Below, one piece after another: positions 36,179 through 47,304 of a stretch of 64,000 nt of DNA (positions are counted from its first letter, which is position 1; each line of letters starts with the position of its first letter). The notes below the pieces were generated by a model. The model saw only the letters and a program-made list of their open reading frames with translations, did no database searches and had not been told where the DNA came from. The stretch spans positions 186,001 through 250,000 of the forward strand of contig MU008188.1 in NCBI GenBank assembly GCA_010909165.1, written 5' to 3'. The position numbers and the translations under genes were made by a program. This DNA is from Anthoceros angustus (Eukaryota > Streptophyta > Anthocerotopsida > Anthocerotales > Anthocerotaceae).

Positions 36179-39100
36179 ATGGCAGCCGGACCCGTTGTGG
36201 ACCCAACAAACTGGTTTGTGTACAGGGATGCTACAAGGGTCTCCCGCTCACCTCATCTTAGGGAGTCAACCCCTGGCAAACAAAGCCTCCAGGTGCAGCA
36301 GTGTAAGGAGCCCAGCACTTCCACTTCCGAGAAAACGTGTAGGTGGGGGCGGGTTTTCCAGTCTAAGCCAGCTTGGGTTGACAAGCAGTTCCTTTCCTTG
36401 GATATGCAGATGGGCCATGGTGCCTCTCCTTCTAAGTCGAGCTCTCCGGATAGTCCTGAACCTGGGAGGCGTGCAGAATCGGTAATGGGCTCCAGGTGCA
36501 GTAGTGTAAGGAGCCCATCATTTCCACTTCCACTTCCAAGAAAATGTGTGGGTGGGGACAAGTTTTCCAACGATGGTCGTCGCCAGGAGCAGGAGCACTT
36601 GTGGCAACATTTTTTTCTGGACCCGACCATGTGGTGGGACAACAGACGAGATAAGACGAGCTCCCGTTCGCCGGACTTCCGGCGTAAGGGGTCAGGCGAG
36701 GTGCTGTGGTTAAACAGCATGTTCAAGCCAGCTTGGGTTGATGAGGAGCTCGTCTCCTTGGACATGCAGACAGGTCAGGGTGCCTCTCCTTCCGAGTCTA
36801 GCTCTCCGGATAAGCCTGAACCTGGCAGGCGTGAAGGATCGGAAATGGGCGTCGTAACGGCTGGAACAGTGAGCACGTTATGTCAGCAGGGGAAGCTTTC
36901 TGAGGCCGTTGGAGCCCTGGAAGCTCTGGCGCAGACAGAGTCTTCTATTTCTCAGTCACAGCGAAGAAGGATGTGGTCGTGGGGCGACGAGTTCATGATC
37001 TCATTCTCAAACTGGGGTACGAGTCGGATGCATACTTGGGAAACCATATCTTGCGCATGTATGCTTGTGTAGGTAGGCTGCAAGAGGCCATGGATGTGTT
37101 CACCAGGGTGGGCAAACCAGATGCCTTCATGTGGTTTTCCATAATCTCCTCATACGCGAAACAGGGAAAGCCTCAAGAGGCCATACAACTGTACCATGAG
37201 ATGCGGAGGTCAGGAGTGAAGGCGAACGGTCACGTCTTTGTAGCTGCCCTTCAGGCTTGCACATTTGCCGCCGACTTGGAATCTGGCAGAAAAGTGCACT
37301 CTGATGTGCTGCACAGTGGCATTCCTTCTGACTTGTTTGTTGGCACCTGCCTGGTGGTCATGTATGCAAAATGTGGTGAACTGAAAGATGCACGCCAGGT
37401 TTTTGACAGCCTAGCCACGAAGAATGTGGTGACATGGACGACTCTGATTGCTGGGTATGCGCAACAAGGGCTCAGCCAAGAGGCACTCGTAGTGTATGAA
37501 CAAATGGAGCAGGAGGGCCTGCTTGTGGCTGACCATGTTACTTTTGCTTGCCTTCCGAAGGCCTGTGCAAGTGCCGGTGCCTTGCGGAAGGGTAGGCATC
37601 TGCACTTACAGATTGTGGAACGAGGACTGCTGGATGACACACTGGTGAGCAACTGTCTGGTGGACATGTACGCAAAATGTGGTGAACTGGAAAGTGCCCG
37701 GCAGGTTTTTGACAGCTTGGCCACAAAGGATGTGGTGACATGGAATGCCCTCATTGCTGGATACACCCAGCAAAGGCTCGGACATGAGGCACTTGCTGTG
37801 TATGGACAAATGGGGCAGGAAGGGCTGATTTTGGCTGACCATGTTACTTTTTCTTGCCTTCTGAAGGCCTGTGCAAGCACTGGTGCCTTACAGAAGGGCA
37901 GGCAGCTGCACTCACAGATTGTCGAAAGACGGCTGCCAGATAACGTTGTGCTGGGCAACTGCTTGGTGGACATGTATGCAAAATGTGGTGAACTGGAAGA
38001 TGCACGCCACGTTTTTGACAGCTTGGCGACGAAGACTGTGGTGACATGGACGGCCCTGATTGCTGGGTATGCACAGCAAGGACTGGCCAAGAGGCACTTG
38101 TTGTATGAACAAATGGAGCAGGAGGGCCTGATTTTGGCTGACCATGTTACTTTTGCTTGCCTTCTGAAGGCCTGTGCAAGTGGTGCCTTACAGAAGGGCA
38201 GCTGCACTCAGATTGTGGAAAGAGGACTGCTGGATGACACACTGGTGGGCAACTGCCTGGTGGACATGTATGCAAAATGTGGTGCACTGAAAGATGCACG
38301 CCAGGTTTTTGACAGCGTAGCCACAAAGGATGTGGTGACATGGACAGCGCTGATTGCTGGGTATTCTCAGCAAGGGCTCGGACAGGAGGCGCTTGTTCTG
38401 TACGGGCAAATGGAGCAGGAGGGGCTTATTTTGGCGGACCATTTTACTTTTTCTTGCCTGCTAAATGCCTGTGCAAGCACTGGTGCCTTACAAAAGGGCA
38501 GGCAGCTGCACTCACTGATTGTCGAACGAGGGCTGCTGGATAATGTTGTGGTAGGCAACAGCCTGGTAGACATGTATGCAAAATGTGGCAAATTGGAAGA
38601 TGCACGCCGGGTTTTTGACAGCTTGGCCACGAAGGATGTGGTCACATGGACGGTGCTGATTGCTGGGTATTCCCAGCAAGGACTCAGCCAAGAGGCGCTT
38701 GTGTATGGACAAATGGAGGGCCTCATTTTGGCTGACCATGTTACTTTTGCTTTCCTTCTGAAGGCCTGTGCAAGCACTGGTGCCTTACAGAAGGGCAGGC
38801 TGCTGCACTCACAGATTGTGGAAAGAGGACTGCTGGATGACATTGTGTTGGGCACCTACCTGGTGGACATGTACGTAAAATGTGGTGAAGTGGAAGATGC
38901 ACGCCAGGCCTTTGACAGCTTGGCCACAAAGGATGTGGTGACATGGAATGCCCTGATTGCTGGTTATGCACAGCAAGGACTCGGCCAAGAAGCACTTGTT
39001 TTGTATGAACAGATGGAGGAGGCGGGCCTTATTTTGGCTGACGATGTCACTTTTGCTTGCCTTCTGAAGGCTTGTGCAGGCACTGGTGCCTTACAGAAGG

Positions 39101-40137
39101 GCAGGCAGCTGCACTCACTGATTGTCGAAGAGGACTGCTGGATGACGTAGTGGTGGGCTGCCTGGTGGACATGTATGCAAAATGTGGTGAGCTGGAAGAT
39201 GCGCAGCATGAATACAAAGAATGTGGTGACATGCACCGCCCTGATATCTGGGTATGGTACTTGTGATGAAGGTCACAAGGCTCAGGCTTGTTTTGAGGAG
39301 ATGGTAGTTGCCGGTATTCAGCCTAATGGTGCTACTTTTACTTGCCTTTTAGTAGCATGCAGTCACGAGGGACTGGTCCAGGAGGGTCGCAAGCACTTTG
39401 ATTCCATGGCTGAACAGCATGGCATCAAACCTACTCTAGAGCATTACAATTGCATGATTGATCTTCTTGGGCGTGCGGGCCACTTAGATGAGGCTGAAAA
39501 GATGCTATTGTCATGTGAGGTCCAAAGTAATGTGGTGGGCTTGACGACTTTGTTGAATGCCTGCAAAAGTCACGGGGATGTAGAGAGGGCAATTTGGTGC
39601 TTTGAAAGCATTGTTAGGCTGGACCCTCAAAACGCGTCTGCGCATGTGCTCATGGCCAATGCCTATGCAGATGCAGGTAGGTGGAGCGATGTAGAGAGGA
39701 TTGAAACTCAGAGAATGGTAGCAGGAGCTAACAAGAAACCTGCAGTGGCGACCATTGAGGTGAATAAGCAGGTACACAGATTTGCAGTGGGAGAAAGGAG
39801 AGAGGATATTGCGCTTAAGGTAGAGAGCACGAATGCACGTCTGAAGCAGGAAGGAGGCCACGTACCTCACACAAACCTGGTGTTGAAGACCATGTGTGAG
39901 AAGGAAAAGGAAGATGCACTTTGTGGGCATGCTGAGAAGCTAGCTCTGGCGTTTGGTCTCTTGAACACTCCGAGTGGGACACCTCTGGTGGTGACGAAGA
40001 ATCTACGCATGTGCAGTGACTGCCACAGTTCCACGGCGATCATGTCAAGGCTTGAACAGAGAGGCATTGTTGTAAGGGATGGGTACCGTGTGCATCGATT
40101 CGCAAATGGTTGTTGCAGTTGTAACGGTCGACCGTGA
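36179..40137 (+). pseudogene. PPR protein with DYW:KP-type deaminase, frameshifted
   Basis: Three consecutive frames make one PPR-DYW gene: 36179 to about 36960 (leader, ATG at 36179, then VVTAGTVSTLCQQGKLSEAV), about 36940-39135 (the PPR array) and about 39208-40137 (last PPRs and tail). The array has six near-identical P-L-S triplets of about 102 residues (VTWTALIAGYAQQGLGQEAL, CLLKACASTGALQKGRQLHS, NCLVDMYAKCGELEDARQVF). The tail reads NKKPAVATIEVNKQVHRF (KP box in place of the PG box), ALCGHAEKLALAFGLLNTP (HAE), LRMCSDCHSS and HRFANGCCSCNGRP. This set marks the DYW:KP variant linked to U-to-C RNA editing in organelles. All zinc and catalytic residues are present. Breaks are at about 36930-36970, 39130 and 39208. 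They could be real decay or sequence errors, so I call it a probable pseudogene with caution. Confidence 0.85.
37390..39205 (+). repeat. tandem array of near-identical PLS triplets (about 305-base units)
   Basis: Six units of about 290-309 bases lie head to tail within the PPR gene. Each carries AAGGATGTGGTGACATGG, TTGGCTGACCATGTTACTTT, CTGGTGGACATGTATGCAAA and TTTTTGACAGC-type blocks. High nucleotide similarity, not just protein similarity, indicates recent expansion or conversion. Confidence 0.9.
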
Positions 40138-41004
40138 GAGTACCCCCGTCGTCTATCCATCCTTCTCTACTTCTACACGCTCTGCTGTTGACCTGCATTT
40201 CCAGGGCTACCTTGGTTCACTTGCAGGATATCCCTCCAAGTCAAATTCACCGGGTGTGCGAAATGCAGGTAGGCAGCAGCTAGGGCTCCACAGTATATCC
40301 TGGGAGCAGAATGTCCTCTGATTCCTGTCCGGAATATCTCCTGAATTGATCACAAATCTCCGAATGGATCACTGCAATGCACAGGTTTGCGCACCAAAGT
40401 CTCAACTGTGGCTGCGGATGTGGAGTCGTCGGCGCCTGTAGAGTTCAGAACTTCAAATCGATCCCACTTGCGGTAGTATGAATCCCACTTGGAGTATGTA
40501 CATTCTTCCAATGGCCAGCTGGGCTGGGCTGGAGCCTCCGTGCAGCGTGCACGGCGTGTCTGCAGGATTTGCAAGTGGAGGATGCAGCCGCATGTTCGCA
40601 GAGCTGTGGACTCGAGACATCCGGAACTGCGGATAACTGCGCATGCGATGTTGCATGGTGGATAAGAGCTAACCTTAGACGCGTTCGGTGGTGGGCACGG
40701 TGGCCCACGAGAAAGATGGATGCCTGTAATCCTAATTTCACAGCGTCGTCGCGCATTCCTTGCGCAACGCCCAAACAGGGCCGCAAACACAGCGAAGCAT
40801 CCGGTGACAGCAATGCCTTGCAATTTGCCGGCCCCCCTCGCGGAACGCCCCAAACATGGTCGCAGGCAGGCCAGGTATTTAAGCGCTAGTCATCTCCACG
40901 CCGCCATCGCTGTGGTGACAGCTCGCCTTCCCGCAAGCAAGTCCTGATTACATACCAGTCCCCTCCTCCTCCTGGTTGAGCTTCCCCTTCGGGACACGTC
41001 CAAC
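40138..41004. other. intergenic region with the root cap gene promoter
   Basis: No gene is recognised. The right end holds the promoter and leader of the root cap gene. Confidence 0.5.
40876..40882 (+). promoter_or_regulatory. TATA-like box (TATTTAA) of the root cap gene
   Basis: TATTTAA stands 129 bases before the ATG at 41005, in GC-rich surroundings. The distance allows a leader of about 100 bases. Function is inferred from position. Confidence 0.5.
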
Positions 41005-42121
41005 ATGGCGTCCTGGAGCTTGAGCTCGGTTGCCCTACTCCTGGCCTTGGCCGCCGTCCTGGTTCTTGCGGAGGCCTATTCGGCCCCGCCTCCTCCTCCT
41101 CCTGCGCACTTGGCTCCGCCTCCTCCTCCTGGGCCGCCCTCGGCTCCGCCTACGCCTCCTGGGCCGCCCTCGGCTCCGCCTACGCCTCCCGGGCCGCCCT
41201 CGGCTCCGCCTACGCCTCCGTCTCCGTCCAACGATGGTGAGCTGCTTGGAGTTACGAGTGCGAATTCGGGAATGATCCCGCCTTCAATTAAACACACACA
41301 TCTGACTAGCTGTTGCCGGCATGTTTCTGTTTCACCGGCTCGCAGATCCCTGCAAGCTTGACTCCTCGGTGTGCAAGGACCCGGTGCTCAAGACGCCGGG
41401 CGGCCAGCAGTTCTACTTCCACGGCCACAAGGACGCCGACTTCTGCCTCGTCTCCGACGCCGATGTCCACGTGAACGCGCACTTCATCGGCCTTCGCCGG
41501 GCCGACATGCCGCGCGATTTCACCTGGGTGCAGGCCCTGGGAGTGCGGTTCGGCGCTCACCGGCTGTACGTCGGGGCCAGCAAGGTGGCCGGCCGCTGGG
41601 ACAATTCCCGTGACCAGCTTGTCCTCGCGCTCGATTCCAGCCCCGTATTGCTCCCCGCCGGAGCGGGAGCTGTGTGGCAGTCGCCCGCAAGCGGCGTCAC
41701 CGTGAAGCGTCTGGCGGCCACCAATCTGTTGAGAATTGTGGTGGACGGAGTGGTGGACATGTTGATCAAGGTGGTGCCGGTTTCCGAGGAGGAGAACAGA
41801 ATCCACAACTACGGTGTGGACTACGAAGCCGACTGCATGGCTCATTTGGACGTGAGCTTCAAGTTTGCCAAACTCACCAGCACTGTCCACGGCGTGTTGG
41901 GACAGACGTATGCTCCCGGGTTCCACATGTTGGAGAAGCGGCCCGGGCAGCTCATGCCTACCATGAGCGGCGACACCACTTACCTCGCCTCTTCTCTCTT
42001 CTCCGCCGACTGCTCGGTGAGCAGGTTTGGAGGTGTTGCTGGAGAACTGATGGCCAACCTCGCCGAGCTGCAGTGTGGCCCTGCCACATCCGGCACCTCC
42101 GGAATTGTTTGTAGGCGCTAG
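41005..42121 (+). CDS. secreted root cap domain protein with Pro-rich N-terminus, 2 exons
   Basis: Exons 41005-41236 and 41346-42121 join in phase and give 335 residues. Residues 1-24 are a signal peptide (SVALLLALAAVLVLAEA). Residues 26-75 are Pro-rich, with three repeats of PPGPPSAPPT from a 30-base tandem repeat, like cell-wall extensin modules. The rest is a root cap domain (PF06830 type): PGGQQFYFHGHKDADFCLVS, NAHFIGLRRADMPRDFTWVQ, VKVVPVSEEENRIHNYGV-like sequence (as IKVVPVSEEENRIHNYGVDY) and VHGVLGQTYAPGF, then SADCSVSRFGG. Such proteins are secreted to the wall or mucilage; members occur outside root caps too. The gene is intact. Molecular function is unknown in the family. Confidence 0.92.
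41131..41220. repeat. 30-base coding repeat, 3 copies
   Basis: The unit GGGCCGCCCTCGGCTCCGCC plus TACGCCTCC is repeated three times and encodes the PPGPPSAPPT modules of the root cap protein. Confidence 0.95.
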
Positions 42122-42513
42122 CTACTTGCCAAGCTGCCTTGGCCGAGCACTGCGAAACCGTGCCTTGCAAGAACAAACATTCCCGTATCCAACAGCGGGA
42201 GGATTCTGTGCCTTCTGCGTGAAGACCGTTATTCATTTCAAACACCGGGGCGACAGTGCGCATGTAAGATTCAGCACATGGTCAACAAAAGCCTGGGAAG
42301 ATACTACCTATGTATTCCATCTTTCGTCTTTTACCCTAATATTAAGAGATGTGGTCAAGGACGAATTCGTCCTAGGCCTAGCTCGTCCACGCTTCCATGG
42401 TTTTCTGAAAATGTGGCACCTTAGCCGTCTTTCATAATCCTGAGAGGATGGGAGTTTCATCTCCACTCTCGGCGTGAATTTTCCCCCACCCCCAAAAAGT
42501 ATACAGGAATCCG
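42122..42513. other. 3' flank of the root cap gene
   Basis: Nothing beyond the presumed 3' UTR is seen. Confidence 0.4.
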
Positions 42514-43640
42514 TCAGTGTCTGTCCACCAGCTCTTGGCCTGGCTGCTTCCATGCCCCAACTTCGTTTCTCCTCACATGCATGGCCTGTGCCTCCTCCCA
42601 CATGGAGGCACTGGCATAAATGCTAGACTTCAAAACATATGCTGCGGCATCCTTTTGGCTTCGCTTCACTGCGTGATTGAACCCATGCAGAAGTCCCACA
42701 GGTCCATCAAACACTTGCTGAGCATTAACACTGCTCCTTTCCGCGCTTGTTTATTAAACTGATAGTGAGAAAGCCATCAGTTTGAAGCCCTTCGTGACCA
42801 GTCTGCACCTTCCTGCATGAAAAGCGGCACTTTCACATGCCCACAGGAGGCACATAAATGTCACAGAATAGGGGAGGTGGGGGGGCTCTTAGCTGTCTTC
42901 TTCCTGCGAGCCATATAAAGGTAAAGGGATTCCTCACCCTTGTTGCACGCATTTCTATCAAATTGCTGAATGCCCTTGAGGTCCTCTTTCCCTTATCTAA
43001 AGCCGTGACACAAACCCTTGCACATGACTGCAAGAGGGACACCAGTGTCACAGAATTGCGTGCAGCAAAACCTCGTAAAGACAAAGGGCTTCCTGACCCA
43101 TGCTCTGCTGGACATATACCTCACACCATCACATTCTGTCGAGGGATTGTGTCAAGCGTTCTTTGACCCTCCTCGTAGCTGCCACACATGGCATACATGT
43201 GCACCAAGCAACGACAAACAAACAGATCGAGCTCAACCCCACTTGCCAACACGTCAGCACGCACCTGATGTCCAGTCTACAGGTGTGCTCCCCTTCCACC
43301 AGCCTGCAGGACTGCTCCGAACACCCGAAAAATCGGCTTCACACCTGACTTGCGCATCAGATAATAGAGCAGTATGGCCTGCTTAGCCTGCCCGTGGTGT
43401 TGAACATGCGCAGAGATTATAAAGGACCACATGAAGGCTGGTTCAGCAACCATTGCGAACACATCCATCTCTTCTGGCAACCTGCCATGAGCCGCATACA
43501 TGCGCACGATATGGTTGCGCAAAAATCTGTCTGAAGCATGCCCCTCCTTCACCGTCAGAGCATGCACACAACGGCCCAGAACAAGATCCTTCTTCCCCAC
43601 GAACTTCTCCAGCACAGTGTAAACTAGAGAATTGGAAGAC
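42514..43640 (-). pseudogene. PPR pseudogene related to the 21-24 kb gene
   Basis: Reading leftward, 43615-43277 encodes KKDLVLGRCVHALTVKEGHA, NHIVRMYAAHGRLPEEMDVF and MWSFIISAHVQHHGQAKQAI, close to the N-terminal motifs of the gene at 21425-24193. Further down lie VTLVSLLQSCARVC (about 43050), and at 42714-42514 the C-terminal pieces KDAAAYVLKSSIYASASMWE and VGAWKQPGQELVDRH (E region, PG box). Most central repeats are deleted and several frameshifts and stops separate the pieces. It is dead as a PPR gene. Confidence 0.85.
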
Positions 43641-43764
43641 CTGAAGCGTTATGATGGAAATGGAAGCAGCTGAGCTGTTCATCGGTTAGCAACATCAAAG
43701 GGCAAAGACCACTAATACGCCTGTCCGTAGCTACTAGTTACTCATCAGAGGACCGTGTGGTACA

Positions 43765-44714
43765 TTATTCTAACCAAAGACTGGCAAAAGCTTCTTCACA
43801 AGCCCGCCTCCGCCCAATGTCAGGCGTCCACCCTCCAGCCTTTGCTGACTTCTCTTTCTTTATCCTTCGTGTTTCCTCATCCTCTGGCATTTCCTCAAAG
43901 CTGGAATGGTTCTGTCCAAGAGGAACAGGCTGTGATGCTGGTCCTGCTGGCCTAGGTTGCATATACGACCCACTTGATGCGACAGCTGGTGTATAATGGG
44001 TTGCGGTGCCTGGCGCTGCAGTCTGATCTCCCTGCGTTGTCTTAACCTCTATCTGCTAAGCAGTACACAGAGAGCAGGTCAATCCACGTTCTTGTGACCA
44101 TTTGCACACTCGATCGGCAAGGACTTCGCAAACAACAAAACTCACAGGTCTCGGGTACCTTGACCTACCTGATCAGAGAATCCTCCTGACGGCCCATCCT
44201 GTGCCCGTAAGGCTGCTGCTAGTTCTTCAGCCTGCACAGGAATCCCTCACGCTTGAGGGAAGACATCTCTCGAGAGGTATCACATCTTCGCATCCAAGAA
44301 AACCTACCTTTTTCGCCTTAGAAGCGACTATCTGCTCAGCATTCGCTTCCCCATATTTGGCAACTTCTGCTTCAAGGGCCGGAACATTGACTCCCTCTGT
44401 CAAATTGAAAACTGCGTACCACAGGAGCTCTCAGCTTGGGTGGTGATAAAGGCAACCCGGAAGGCCAGTCCAAGATGGTAGAGAGACTTACTCAAATCTT
44501 CAACGTACTCCAGGTAGTCATTATACTCCTTTAGTGAAGGAAAATCCTCCTCTCGTTTGTTGTATCTGGAGCATATCGATCATCAGTATAACAGCCATGC
44601 CGCTCAGGGGAATTCGCAACTGCCATGAGCAAGCCCGTCACCGTACATGTTAGCAATTCTCCGGCGCACAGCGATCTCCTTACTCTCCTTACTCTCCTTA
44701 CTCTCCTTAGCCAT
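43765..44714 (-). CDS. MAT1: CDK-activating kinase assembly factor MAT1 (TFIIH/CAK subunit), 5 exons
   Basis: Exons from the start are 44714-44647, 44565-44492, 44411-44308, 44231-44169 and 44046-43765, with GT-AG borders and matching phases (591 nt, 196 residues). Landmarks of plant MAT1 are KEIAVRRRIANI, YNKREEDFPSLKEYNDYLEY, IFNLTEGVNVPALEAEVAKY, NAEQIVASKAKKAEELAAAL, a Pro/Gly-rich linker (MQPRPAGPASQPVPLG) and the C-terminal AKAGGWTPDIGRRRACEEAF. MAT1 holds CDK7-type kinase and cyclin H together in CAK and TFIIH in the nucleus, for transcription and the cell cycle. There is no N-terminal RING finger, unlike animal and yeast MAT1; plant forms that I recall also start close to this point. 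The start ATG has a good context (ACCATGG), and the first codons are an (AGTAAGGAG) repeat giving KESKESKES. Confidence 0.9.
44674..44709. repeat. 9-base repeat at the MAT1 start codon
   Basis: ACTCTCCTT-type units (reverse strand AAGGAGAGT) stand four times in a row just inside the MAT1 start and add KES units to the N-terminus. The length is a multiple of three, so it does not break the frame. Confidence 0.9.
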
Positions 44715-45466
44715 GGTTCTTTTGTGGGGGTAAGCTTTACAGCCAAGATATACATGTAGGTCATCAAGAGCACGCTCGGCTGGACATCCCTAGATTGGCA
44801 GAGCTACACAGCCAGACAAGAGAGCGCAATATGTCAATGGGGCATATTCCTTGTTATGACAATGCCATGAAGGAGTGTTCGATTGTTCGTTTCCACTTGA
44901 GTCCCGTATGGCATACCGATCGAGACAACGAACCGGAAGGCCTTCCCCCTAACACTTTGGAAGTTTTCAGAAGAAGAAGAATTTTATTGAAGTCCACTAA
45001 GGAATTTTATTTAAGTCCACTAAGGACGGATTTCAGTCATGGCACTTGGTACTCAACAACTTGTACCATGATGTGACTAAGCTATTTGCACCAAGGGCAT
45101 CTCTTCCATTAGGCACCCCATCTAAGTACTAAGTGCAGGATGCTTAATCACGAAGATCTTATACATGTGTGTCCATTTCGCCTAAGCCATTTGGACACAC
45201 GTCACGAAGGATATAGAGCATTGCCACGTGGCTGCTACCCTAGACTAGCTAAGGGTGTAGGTTGGGCTACCGCGGTCGGATCGTGATGCGGCCGCTGCCC
45301 TGCTGGGAATTGGTCGGCCTGGGATTATGTATAGGGTTTAGGGTGGTTTAGGAAGAAGAAAGGTCGTGTAAATCCAACATCCGGGAGAGCGCTTGATCGG
45401 CCTCACATGACCTCATTCCACATGTATGTTTCGTATAGCTAACCCTAATAGGTTATTACTAATGAA
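44715..45466. other. region upstream of MAT1 with a dispersed repeat
   Basis: The first bases should hold the MAT1 promoter. The stretch 44955-45200 is a dispersed repeat, listed separately. The remainder (45200-45466) shows nothing but a telomere-like TAGGGTTTAGGG at about 45332. Confidence 0.5.
44955..45200. repeat. dispersed repeat family, copy 1
   Basis: The sequence around AGTCCACTAAGGACGGATTT, CAACTTGTACCATG, TTGCACCAAGGGCATC and GCCTAAGCCATTTGGACA is found again at 55495-55710. The left end holds a small internal doubling of AATTTTATTNAAGTCCACTA. The family is not identified. Confidence 0.85.
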
Positions 45467-45472
45467 TGGTTA

Positions 45473-47304
45473 ACAGCGTCTGTTTAGAAAGGGGTTTCTC
45501 CTGTCAAAAGGGGTTTTGGAAAAAATCCCAACCCTATTTCTGAGCGAAGTTGGTTTTGTTTTTGTTGGTTTTGTAGGTGTTCATCCATCGGTTTGGGCAT
45601 TCTCGGCTCACACCACTTCTGTCAGTCATTTACACTGGCGCCTTATACTCAAGTTCATGGCGATTTAGTCGGTGTGATGAAGGGCCAGTGACCTCATTGT
45701 TCCATAATTTTGTCATGTCTGTAGTTTCTGCATTTTGTGTAGTTTTGTATGTTTTTTGTATACCAGGGGGGTCTAGGCGTGCATAAGTGCGCGCCTAAAC
45801 AACGCTATGTGCAAACTTGTGCATGCACTGTGCAAAAAGAGCGTGAAAAATGATCTTCTAATGGGGAAGCATGTCCTTTTGGCGGTTTGAGGATGTGCCG
45901 GAACTCCCGACAAAATAACAAGTAGCGAGACATCGGCGGAGGTTCACCTAGACCACTCTTATATACCTATCCTATGCCTAATGCGACAAAGAACACCCTA
46001 TCCCTTTTTATTCTTTACGGTGTTTAGTCTCTTTCGGTGACCTAATCGGGTTATCATCAAACATGCCGGGGGCCTGGGTGAACAAGTGCATGCACCGAGG
46101 CAAGGAGGCCGGTGCGCACAAGTCTTGCGCACCGAGGGGCAAGGGGCTGGTGCGCGCCCTTGTGCGCGCACCGGCAGGATGCAGGTGCGCGCACTTTGCG
46201 CACCGAGGCAAGGATGCCGGTGTGCGCACTGCGCGCACTGGGCAGGATGCGGTGCGCGCGCACCGAGGCAGGATGCCGGTGTCTTGCGCACCGAGGCAGG
46301 ATGCGGGTGCGCGCACGGTGGCCAAGGGCCGGTGTGCGCGCAAAAGTGCGCACCAGGGGGCAAGGAGGCCCAAGTGTGCACACAAGTGCGCGCACCCAAG
46401 ATCAAGAAGGGCCCGGGAGCATGAACCCATATGGTTCATGCCTCCTAGTGCATTCCCAGATGGTTCATCCAAAGAAAAAAAGAGCAAAAAGTCTAAAAAA
46501 ACCCTAAACACCCCTAAAAAAATTACAAAAAAGTCCAGTTTTTTGAGGCAAGTGCGTGCACTTGCTCTAAAATTTTGACAATTTTTTGAATTTTTTTGTA
46601 TTTTTTTTGATATTTTTGTTGTTTTAAAGGGTTCCTTTCGACGTTTTCAACCTTTTCAGCTCCCTAATGTGGATATGTTCTTATCTTTACTTAACCCTCA
46701 TCTTTTTTCTAGTGGTTAAAACTTTGAACTAATAGTGAGAACCTTTTGCATCTTTTGAAGCTTGAGACGTTTGGCGTAGGCCCAGCTCTTAGTGCAGACC
46801 ATGCCACTCTCATTCTCGCACTAAGAGCATCAGGCCAAAGAAGATATTATTGTCCCAATGTCTAAGGAACAAAGTCCTGTAAAATTCTCGGAGCGAGAGT
46901 ATAGTCATAGGATTGACTAGTATGAATGAAAGGTTGGTGCGCAAACAAGTTTGCGCACTGCACAGCAGCCCCTAAAAACTCTAAATGTTTGTATACGTTC
47001 AACACCGGCAATGATTGCGGATGTTGGAAGCTATTTAGATGTAAGTGCGGCGTAGTTTGCTGAATGTGTCGTTTGGAAAAAAGCGAGCGAGAATGGGACT
47101 TTAGGTTTTGCCACGACTTAAAATCTACAATCTCAAATAACGTGTATCAAAACAATTATTCAAAAGGTTGCGGGTAACATGTCTGCAGAGAAATATCAAA
47201 AAGCCTGATTATAGTGCGGATTTTTTCAAGTGCAAAAAGGGGTCCGGCCAAGTCCGTGTGCAAAAAGGGGTTCCAGGAGAAACCCCTTTCTAAACAGACG
47301 CTGT
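45473..47304. mobile_element. non-autonomous DNA transposon with 31-base TIRs and TGGTTA target duplication
   Basis: The ends are exact 31-base inverted repeats: 45473-45503 starts ACAGCGTCTGTTTAGAAAGG and 47274-47304 is its reverse complement. The flanks TGGTTA at 45467-45472 and 47305-47310 form a 6-base target-site duplication. The interior has no transposase gene. A GC-rich minisatellite lies in the middle. The perfect TIRs and duplication indicate recent insertion. The superfamily is not assigned: six-base duplications are unusual for most plant superfamilies. Confidence 0.92.
46060..46430. repeat. GTGCGCGCACCGAGGCA minisatellite inside the transposon
   Basis: About ten units of 25-40 bases carry GTGCGCGCACCGAGGCA and AGGATGCCGG. 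The matching part of the rearranged copy (about 33975-34060) is much shorter, so the array has expanded or shrunk since the copies parted. Confidence 0.9.

Noticed and set aside
37251-39236. Long reverse-strand frames opposite the PPR array
   Set aside because: They are shadows of the repeated PPR coding sequence.
44580-44628. Alternative MAT1 start reading MAVANSPERH
   Set aside because: It lies inside intron 1, and the phase of exon 1 at 44714-44647 fits exon 2 exactly, while this frame does not.
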